From assembly GCF_021155775.2 (NCBI RefSeq), contig NC_060234.1, positions 40,545,026-40,609,025 on the forward strand: a DNA stretch of 64,000 nt, read 5' to 3'. This DNA is from Neodiprion pinetum. Lineage: Eukaryota > Arthropoda > Insecta > Hymenoptera > Diprionidae. The notes beneath the pieces were generated by a model, which ran no database searches, was not told the DNA's origin, and worked only from the letters and a program-made list of their open reading frames with translations. This document shows positions 52,448 to 60,428 of the stretch, piece after piece. A program made the position numbers and the translations under genes. How positions within the stretch are numbered: position 1 is the first letter of the stretch; every line of letters begins with the position of its first letter.

Positions 52448-53591
52448 CTCGTTCTCGTTCTCTCGACGTTTCAATGTGCAAAAAGATTCCGGGCACAGCC
52501 TGAAATACGATCTCTTTTTCCTCTCCTCGATCCGCGGCGGCTAATCAGCTTCCGGAAAAGTGAACATAATTGAGGTCCACTATTTCCTTTGGATCACCGC
52601 TGCCATTCATTTCATTCGTTTCTTCAATTCCACGCCCTCGCGTTTCGTTAAAGAAAACATAATGCGTTCCGATGCTCGGTTTCATTCAGTCGATCCTCGT
52701 AATTATTGGTGCATCGATTATACCGGCTTACATAAATCTTGGCCGCATGGTCTCGATAATCGATTCAACAAATTGGTCTTTCGTTGCTCGATGTTATCGC
52801 AGAACCGTCGATTTTTTTCACACCCGAAATCCTCTTCCGTTATAAATTATCAATATCTCTGAAACTGGAAGGTTTGGGCTTAGATTCGTACATGGTTGGG
52901 CGAGGAAAGCAGGTTTGGTTCGAGTTCGGTTAGGTTGAACAGTTATACCGTGCTATGTTGCTATAGGACAACAGTTCCTACTGAAAGGAGGATCTGAAAC
53001 CGCGTCAAAGGTAGGATTATGAATTCTATACCAGAGGGCATGAATTCATGCAAATCCCTTTGACGGTGTAACTATCTTGCAAAGGGAATGCGTACAGGCA
53101 GTTAGGTATATCGAAACCGCTCATAGACTTCAAGATCTGTGAATTCTGGCCGAAACTGCAGTTCCACGTACTTAACGTCACGTTAAAGTAGCTACGGGAT
53201 AAAATACAGAGAGCGCACAGTGCGCCGGTTGGTCTATGTCGCAAAGGAGACATGTTCAGCTGAATACAGTAGGTATATTATGCGTCTGCATCCTCCTTCT
53301 CTTCGGGTGTGCATTTTAATCTGAGTTGGACAGCGTCACAGGAACAGAACTCCTGCAAAGGTATAACGTAACTCCGGCAGGCTCACTTATGTCCCGTATT
53401 AAGTTACGTTTGCGCATACAATTCAACGTCGCGTGTTCGTGCAACCGTCAAGCTACGAGCGAAGACCGTGCCGAATCTAATCCCGGTTCTGTAGCTACTC
53501 GCTGTTCGATATCCTTACTTCAAATTCCCAGATTTTATCATCAATGATTTGAAATTCAAACTAGTCCCAGGGTCAACGGATTAAATTCGCA

Positions 53592-53594
<3 letters not shown>

Positions 53595-53640
<46 letters not shown>
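53595..53640. repeat. (AT)23 microsatellite
   Basis: An uninterrupted AT dinucleotide run of 46 bp. Confidence 0.95.
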
Positions 53641-53641
<1 letters not shown>

Positions 53642-54407
53642 GAATTTTGTCTCAATTACAAGACTTTGAATGCGAATCAAAGGATTCATGAAACCATTTT
53701 TAAGCCACGCTTTGTTCGATCCTCCAATTTTGCTTTTCAATATCAACCTTGAAATTCCGGAGATTTTTTCTATCCTCGAATAATTTCCACGTCATATATT
53801 CGTTATTAGCTCCAAGCTCCAATTATATATATATAATATTGCGTGAAGGCAACTTTCGGTCATGTCATCGCCGGAAGAAACTCATCGTCTGACCTCCGAG
53901 CTAAAAATTATAATCGATTAGACAAAGTGATTAGCACCCCGTTGCTATATTGAAACATTAATTCATCAATCTAATTTTCGCAGTATTGCAAAAGAAGGAT
54001 CAAGAAAAAATCAGATCCTTATTCCAGGCGATATCAGGACGAGTTTAATTTTGAAGTACCACTAACCGCAGGCGCGTAATAAACCAGCGTACGTACATAA
54101 TTGCAAATTGTTGTGTACTAAACACCGAGGCTTCCGAGTCGATGGAAATTCCGTAACTTCCTGTGTAATTTTAATTAGCCCAGTCAGCCGTGGGTTTGAA
54201 AATCTACGAGAGTGGGTGACGGCTGGACGAGGACAGTGATGGAAAGAAACGGAGGTGCAGCGTTACAGGTATTGTTTACGCAGTTCGTTGGCGCTGCGGA
54301 GGAAGCACAGAGGCAGGCAGACGGATGGGCAAACGAAAAGAGAAGCCCGTTATTAAGCCAATACTCGGAATGAAATGAAATAAAACGAACCGGCAGCCGG
54401 TTGTTCC

Positions 54408-54452
54408 CTCTCTCTCTTCTCTCTCTGTCTCTCTCTCTCTCTCTCTTTCTCT
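54408..54452. repeat. Interrupted CT microsatellite
   Basis: A CT run broken by TTCT and GT, followed by a C/T-rich tail to about 54510. Confidence 0.9.
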
Positions 54453-55331
54453 CCTCCTCTTTCTCGCTCCTCATCTCCCACCCGCTGCTACCTCTCTCCT
54501 CTCTCTTATTATACTTTACATCTCAAAGGGTGCCTGGTAACAAGTCGTACAGCACCACGGACGCTCCGATAGCATTAACTTGTCCCTCGACTTGTCCCTC
54601 CCTAGGTCACGTACGTGCAATGCCTGCGCATTCGCATTTCGATCTCTGTTTTGCAAATGAGGGATAACTTTCCTGACGCTTCAAACGCGGGATCATAACG
54701 TATTTTTTTTTTTTTTTTTTATGGCGTTAACGAGGATCGTCGTTATCGCGTGTCAATCTGTCGTTCTAAAGTGAAGTTTTTTGACCATTTCAGGGAAAAC
54801 ATTTCGATTGAACGGACTGTACTACAGGTACAAATTTTGACTATAACTGGTAATTTGGCGTTTGCTGATATAGCTAGATCCCGCAGCGATTATATCCGCA
54901 ATTCGAGGGTGTGAAGTGATAATTAGAAATAAAAAGCGTTCGAGAATGAGATTTAGATCGGAAATCAATGAGATCGCGCATTCCAACTAGAGATATCAGT
55001 ACAGTATAATGTGTGCTTATCGACGGTGTCGAAGATGCCGGAAGCTCGAGGGATTTGAAGCCAGAGGTGAGCGTGATTCAGTCGATATAACGCGAGGGTA
55101 ACAAACGATGTAATGAAAATAGTTACTTGGCTGAGCAGAAGAAGTCATTAACGATTTCACACTGACCGCGATACTCTCTTTTCATTGGACGGACTATTGA
55201 CCTCGTGAGATTATCGATGATTCGTTTTTTAAAATCAAAATAAAAGCACACGGAGTCATTCTGAAAGACTATTGAAATCCAATAAATGTCAAGATCAGTT
55301 CGAAATTGGATTACTTTGAAAAAATCTGTAA

Positions 55332-55541
55332 GGCTGAAGTTGGTAACGTTGTAGTAACTTTACACGTTTAGAATTGTCTCGGAATTAGTGTACTACTATA
55401 ACGAAGAGAACATGCTCATATTTTGAAAAGCCAACCGCTTGAAAGTCATTCTAAAATTGCACAAGTAATAAAATAATAACACACAGTAACGAACTTTTTC
55501 TCTGATGTTTCGTTACGTCAACGTTACTAACGTCAGCCTGG
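55332..55541. mobile_element. Short palindromic element, copy 1 (about 210 bp)
   Basis: The left end AGGCTGAAGTTGGTAACGTTG is repeated inverted at the right end as AGGCTGACGTTAGTAACGTTG, giving terminal inverted repeats of nearly 30 bp. The interior has the block GAAAGTCATTCTAAAA, also found at 11.1 kb. Non-coding. Confidence 0.75.
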
Positions 55542-55721
55542 TGAAAAATTAGTAGTACACGTACAACACTTGAAAGTAAACAGTAAAATGATTCTGTATT
55601 TAAATCCTGCGCGCAGTTAAAAGTGATATATGTAACAGGGCCATGAGTTTGAAATAGAAAACATGGGAAACTTTATTTTTAATTTTTTTAAGGTGTTCGG
55701 GTTCGTGAATATCGATTTTGG

Positions 55722-55933
55722 ATGTGATTAATGTTGATAACGTTGACGTGACGATGAATTCTCAGTTAAAATCGTTATTTCGCTATTGTAGGACAGTCTG
55801 AAATTCCTTAAACAATATAACGAAGCGAAATACATTAAAAATACGAAAAATCCAACACCTCCGAAGTTTTCAATTTTTTTTTTTTTTTCAACACTTCGTT
55901 ACATTATACGTCAACGTTGCCGACCTGAACCTC
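55722..55933. mobile_element. Short palindromic element, copy 2 (about 210 bp)
   Basis: The left end (TTGATAACGTTGACGTGACGA) and the inverted right end (TCGGCAACGTTGACGT) use the same AACGTTGACGT terminal motif as the copy 180 bp to the left. The interior has diverged more and includes a T run at 55877-55888. It lies 160 bp from the donor of coding exon B, inside the following intron. Confidence 0.6.
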
Positions 55934-56094
55934 ATGACTTCGGAACAAGTGATTACAGCGACTCGAAACCACTTGTTACACCGTCAAGCGATAGTGATCG
56001 ACCTCGGCTTCGACACTGGGACAGCTGAACAAAATTGTTCAAAGACACTGGCGAGCAGTTACTCGCGGAATGAAATGTTACAAAATTGACTTAC

Positions 56095-56858
56095 CTAGCG
56101 AAGAAAGCTGCCGCAGCACTGGCCTGAGCAGGAGTACCGGGAACACCGCTGACATTGTACGAGTACTTGGTCTCCTGATAGACCTGAAATACGTTCGGTT
56201 TCGGGTGCGCGGCACGGTGATTATAAAAATGTTTATTACCATCGTAGGCGTTGCTGTCACTGTACTTGTCACTGTAAACAATTTTTCCCGATGTTTCGAC
56301 GCCCGGTTTCGCGGGGGTGACGTTGTACCCTGGAAGGCTCTTCGCGTGGCTCTTCTCGTGGGCCGATGAAGGGGGCGGCTTGTCGATGCTGCCGTAGGAC
56401 TTGAAGTCGTAGCCGGACTTGACCTCCCCGTAAAACTTGACGCCCCCTTCGACCTGCTTGGCCTTGATCATCGACTTCTCGTGAGGATTGTTCGACTTTT
56501 CACCGCACTTCACCACCGGGCCCAATTCCGGCGTCCCCTTGAGGCCCACCTGGGTCTTCAACATCTCCGGCTTCGCGTCCTGCACCGTCACGAGCACCAC
56601 GTCGACCGGCTGTTGCTGCTGCTGCTGCTGATGCTGATGCTGCTGGTCCCCGAGGTCATCACTGCACTTGACCGTTTCGAAAGACGATTCAACCCTTGGA
56701 CGCACGTCGCTCTGCTTTTGGGAAGGGCGCTGACGCGACGCTACCCGTCCTGCTTCGCGCGCGGTCGGCGTTACACTGGCGAGGAGAGGCACGCCTCCTG
56801 TCTCTGGTACCGGCGCCTGCTGCAATCCTCGGATCCCGATTCGACGTCGCCTTTCCTC
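56095..56858 (-). CDS. Coding exon B of the same gene: poly-Gln and Ala-rich segment, possibly just before a KIF26-type motor domain
   Basis: The acceptor is a T-rich tract ending GATCGTAG (AG at 56860-56859). The first codons, GAG GAA AGG, continue exon A in frame and extend its charged helix (SKRAQ|EERRRR). The exon carries 254 codons plus 2 nt and ends at a near-perfect donor, GCTAG|GTAAGT (GT at 56094-56093), so it stops in phase 2 within an Arg or Ser codon. Features are a Gln/His tract at about residues 343-354 of the joined protein, a Tyr/Gly-rich stretch with FYGEVKSGYDFKSYGS, and an Ala-rich end, AAAAFFAR. From memory this end resembles the sequence preceding the KIF26 motor domain (an atypical kinesin family; the Drosophila member is CG14535). 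That match is a recollection, not a search result. The next exon is not visible in this window. Confidence 0.83.
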
Positions 56859-59354
56859 CTACGATCGTCAACAAAAGACACATAACAACGCGGCTCTGTG
56901 TACCAGAGACGGGGATTAAGCACCGCGGATTTTCTATTAGCGTAACGACGTCGTGGGGATATTTGACGGGTTGGAAATCGATAATTTGCGATTTATGGGG
57001 CTGCCCTCCTCGATTTCGACGTTGACGTTTGTATCTACAAATATCGAAGTCCGAGTATCTCAAAATCGAAAAAGAGCTCAGCAGGCCCATTCTATATACA
57101 ATTCTGAACAAAAAACACTGCAACACATGTTCATTTGACGCGGAAATATAACGAAATGGCATGAAATCTACGAATACACTGTTGCGATTTCGTAGAATCA
57201 GTGCCATTTCTTTGTTTCTGCGGCAATTGAAAATTTTTCGGAAAGTTTTATTGTTTAGAATTTTGCATAGAATGGGGCTTTTACGCCCTGTTTTGAGTTT
57301 GAGATACGTGGTCTTTGATGTTTTGAGATGTTTAATTCAACGTCAAAATCGATCAGGGCATCCTTAACCGACTACTAGATAGTCACGTGATTCGCATTCG
57401 TCGAATAGTTTATTACGTATTTACAAGCTTCGACAGTTTTCAAAAAAATACATAACAGCAAGAGAATTGAGTATCAAAATAATAATCATCGATGGATTCA
57501 TCGATTCTTTTGCTATATTTTCTACAAATTTATTCGGACGAACTGTTTTTTTTTCCATTCCTCAATTCAATTTTGATAGTGATTGTTGATCGTAATCAAG
57601 GCGTTCGTATGATATTGAAAAATTAAATATTTCACGCTAAAAGCGTAATGAAAAAATAGGAAAAATTTGATAAATACTCGATGTGGAGTCTGCAATGAAG
57701 TTGGTAAGAAAAATATTGCTTTCTCGGTTCGCAATTCGAAGAAATATTCATCCTTCAATCTTATGAATTTACTTAGGGTGTAATTCTTCCTAATTCTACA
57801 GTGAACAAATTAATAATTCATTCGAAATCAAATCGTTTGATAAACTATCGATTCACGATGAATCAATTTCAATAATTACTGCGAATCTTATAAAAAATAT
57901 TTTTAATCGGAAGTAAGATGAGAATTATCCGTATCGAAATAAGTGCAAAACGCATGACAAAAATAATGTCGTTATTTTGAAAATATTCTCCTTCTGTGCC
58001 ATAAATTGATACAGCAATCAAAATTCGATCGATGATTAGATTAGTGCGAAAACCGTGCCTCGGTAGCCATTAATTCAATTTTCAATTTCAGTCATTAATT
58101 ATAAATTTTAGAACATGAAATACATATTCTACAGTTTGTGGAGCTCTGCACGAATCTGCAAGGATGTGTTACACGTACATTACATACGTATACGGTATAT
58201 ATTATACATATATGTATATCTGGTACGTGAGTAGACGGCTGAATTGCTCTCCAGCTTGTCTGTTTCACCTAACAAAGCTCTATTAACTAATTAATTAACA
58301 CTACCGTATTACTGCTGTGCATGTCTGCAGGAACTGTGGTATACGTCTTGCTTTCGGGACTAGTCTCTGTTTATTGAGGTGGATCCATTCCCGTCTCAAA
58401 CTGACACGTTGATAATATTAACTAGCGGGAAACAAAGAGGCTAGGCCTGCGAGAATAAGCTCACGAATGGAATTGGGAATTTTCATTATTCCTGGCAGAT
58501 TTTCTAGAACAACTTAGTTCACTTTATAAGATTGAGAATCTGTGTTTTTTTAATCTCTGCATAAAACCGACGGTAATGGTAAAAAAAAAAAAAAAATCAG
58601 AAATTAACTCCACGTCTCAGCTGGTATTAAATGTGGTTTTTTTTTTTTACATACTTAAAGTCTATTGTTTTCTTTCCGTACCTTATACACATTTTCGTTG
58701 TGTTTACGGTTCGAAAATTGACATAAGAGGCTTTATGAGAGAGCCAGATTATAATTTTTTTTTATTTCCGTTAGCCTGTAGATGTGAGTTGGTTCTGTGT
58801 AAGAGGATTTTCTTTTCAATGTGAAAAATGCTTATAAGCCCCGTGAAACATGCTCGAGAGAAATTGGTTAAAGAAAAATAAAGAAAATGACGTGCGGGTT
58901 ATGTTCGTAAAAACTAGAAAGCGAAAGAGAAAATGATAAAAAGTAAAATCGTTAGCCGATCGGTAATTATCAAATATGCACGATTATTATTTTCTCTACT
59001 CCGTGACTCGACGTCGAAAATTACCGGGTGCATCATACAATTATTCTGTGAACCACGTACTTCCGGTGAAAGCACGACGTGCTCGAGAAAGAAATAAAAA
59101 AACAAACCAAATTTAAAAAATGAAGAAATGAGGTGAGAAAAATGTAGAACGCTAAACGAACATCGAAACCACCTTATGATTAGTGAATACATAAAAGTAA
59201 TGATAATAACATACAACGAGTTACACTGCAGATAATTAGAGAACCTCGAGTACTAACGCGATTTTTCTATTCTATTAATCATCCGTTTCTATTACAATTG
59301 GGTAAATATCAAAAAACGAAAGGGCAAGGAAGAAAATCATTCGTCAATTCTCAC
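56859..59354 (-). other. Intron between coding exons A and B
   Basis: This phase-0 intron of about 2.5 kb has a GT donor at 59354 and an AG acceptor at 56859. It carries a 366-bp foldback element close to its 3' end (56998-57363), an AT-rich stretch around 58190-58225, and short A or T runs. No other exon or conserved RNA was recognised in it. The short ORFs inside are low-complexity and bounded by frequent stops. Confidence 0.8.
56998..57363. mobile_element. Foldback (MITE-like) element in the intron, 366 bp
   Basis: The two halves are inverted copies of each other. The left end begins GGGCTGCCCTCC and the right end, on the opposite strand, begins GGATGCCCTGATCG. Both are followed by CGATTT(C/T)GACGTTGA, then by a shared CCCATTCTAT block, and then by the inner pair around AAATGGCA...TCTACGA. 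No ORF of transposase type is present, so it is a non-autonomous element. It ends about 140 bp from the exon B acceptor. A partial copy lies at 17378-17540. Confidence 0.8.
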
Positions 59355-60173
59355 CTGGGCCCGTTTCGATTCTTCCTGCTGTCTCTTGGCGATCTCAGAA
59401 TACTTCGGAGGATCCTGAAGGTACTTGGGGGGCGGTTCGGCCTTGGGAGGAGCTTCCTGATACCTGGGAGGTCGGTCATAGGGTCGATACTTGGGGGGTT
59501 CGACGACAGAGACGGGCTGCGGTTTCTTGTAATTCGGTATCTGGGCATCGGCAAACGATTCAAAGGTGTTTCGTCCTGGGTCGTATTTTGGAGGCACAGG
59601 CTTACCCTGATCGGTAACTCCGTTTGGGTTGTTTTTAGGGATGTTATGCTCCTTCTCGCCCCCCCGTTTATCGCCCTTTTCCGACTGGGCCGACTTCCCC
59701 TCTTTGCCTAGCTTCTCCAGCGGCGGTGGCGGCGGGCCGTCGATCTCGTAGAACTTGAGCTCGTTTCTCCCAACGTCTCGCTGCCCCCCGAGCTGCGGCC
59801 TCCGGATCTCGAAGAAGGTCAGCTCACGCGAATCTTGCGATTTCGAGCGCGTTTCGTTCTGCGTTTGGTGCTGCCTCTCTGGCTGCGAACGGCTCCGGGT
59901 GTATCGCTCTTCGAAACGTGCCAAACCCTCTGGCGGGTGTTTCGAGCCGTTCCTGGAGTCGTGCCGCCCCCCAGTCTTCGAGGTATTCCTCTGCGAGTGG
60001 TGCGCGTAGTCCAAGCTGCCGTTGTACTCGTCGCCTCCGTACTTGAGGATCTGCTTTGGCCGCATCTTTTGCTCGAACTGAGAATAGTTGTAGGTGTTGA
60101 AGCCGACCTGATTGAAGTTTCGACTGAGGTTAGCCGAGTTGTAGTCCGTTGATGTCACCGCCTCCATGTTTAT
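59355..60173 (-). CDS. Coding exon A (start codon at 60167): N-terminal, multi-PPxY disordered region, possibly of a KIF26-type kinesin
   Basis: The exon runs from a 3' splice site (TTCTGGTTGTAG on the minus strand, AG at 60175-60174) to a strong donor (CCCAG|GTGAGA, GT at 59354-59353). The ATG at 60167-60165 sits in a good context (AAACATGG) and opens 271 codons ending exactly at the donor, phase 0. I see no signal peptide, membrane segment or folded domain. The product is polar and rich in Gln, Arg, Lys and Pro. Visible motifs are a proline run at residues 145-149 and five PPxY motifs (192-195, 224-227, 233-236, 246-249, 253-256). A charged, probably helical stretch (KRQQEESKRAQ) follows and continues into exon B. 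PPxY is the ligand of WW domains such as those in Nedd4-family ubiquitin ligases, so a cytosolic adaptor-like segment is inferred. The kinesin link rests only on the end of exon B. If splicing uses the donor at 60293, four residues (MSIN) are added in frame. Confidence 0.85.
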
Positions 60174-60266
60174 CTACAACCAGAAATTCGATTCCACCGT
60201 CAGGCTGACTAGGGAATGAAATTGTTCGGCGGCTGATTTGCATAAGTATAGCTACGAGCGTTCTGA

Positions 60267-60428
60267 ATACAGATTCCTACTACCGACACTTACCGACATC
60301 TTACCCGGACTCAAACCCTTCTTCGCGATTTTGACCTGCGGGTCGGTACAGCAGGGATTGATCGCGGCGACATCATGGTTTCGAGTCGGGGTGAGATGTC
60401 GGTAAGTGTCGGTAGTAGGAATCTGTAT
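60267..60428. repeat. Near-perfect 50/51-nt inverted repeat over the 5' splice donors
   Basis: The left arm is 60267-60316 and the right arm 60378-60428, with a 61-nt loop. By eye the arms differ by one inserted base and two substitutions. Both arms carry the core GATGTCGGTAAGTGTCGGTA on opposite strands. In a minus-strand transcript the second arm contains both candidate donors and the alternative ATG, and the loop carries most of the uORF. The RNA could fold into a long stem that hides the donors or is edited or diced. It could equally be a recent inverted duplication with no function. Confidence 0.9.
60294..60376 (-). other. Candidate 5' segment of the gene (uORF, two possible donors)
   Basis: Just upstream of exon A the minus strand has two splice-donor matches: GTCCGG|GTAAGA (GT at 60304-60303) and ATGTCG|GTAAGT (GT at 60293-60292). 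Either would give a short intron of 131 or 120 bp to the exon A acceptor. Use of the second donor would create an in-frame start, M-S-I-N-M-E-A, because ATG TCG (60299-60294) joins ATA AAC ATG in phase. Upstream, an ATG-ATG at 60376-60371 opens a 21-residue ORF ending in TGA at 60313-60311. It is out of the main coding path and so would act as an upstream ORF. The transcription start is not defined; I see no clear TATA box. Confidence 0.35.

Larger units (their letters stand above)
48403..55331. other. Non-coding DNA with several microsatellites; probably intron of the minus-strand gene
   Basis: Transcription from coding exon B proceeds into this stretch after the donor at 56094. I could not find the next exon. 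Besides the microsatellites listed separately, it contains short ORFs only, plus an octamer word ATGCAAAT at 53048-53055 inside a small inverted repeat. Confidence 0.5.

Noticed and set aside
52914..52934. GGTTCGAGTTCGG, a second B-box-like word
   Set aside because: No cloverleaf can be drawn around it.
56481..57025. Plus-strand ORFs opposite exon B, including a Leu run
   Set aside because: Antisense shadows of the coding exon; the Leu run is the complement of the CAG tract.
56689..57207. 172-codon minus-strand ORF in another frame
   Set aside because: Runs through the foldback element and the intron into exon B in a frame that cannot join exon A in phase.
59298..60152. Plus-strand ORFs opposite exon A
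   Set aside because: Antisense shadows of the proline-rich exon.
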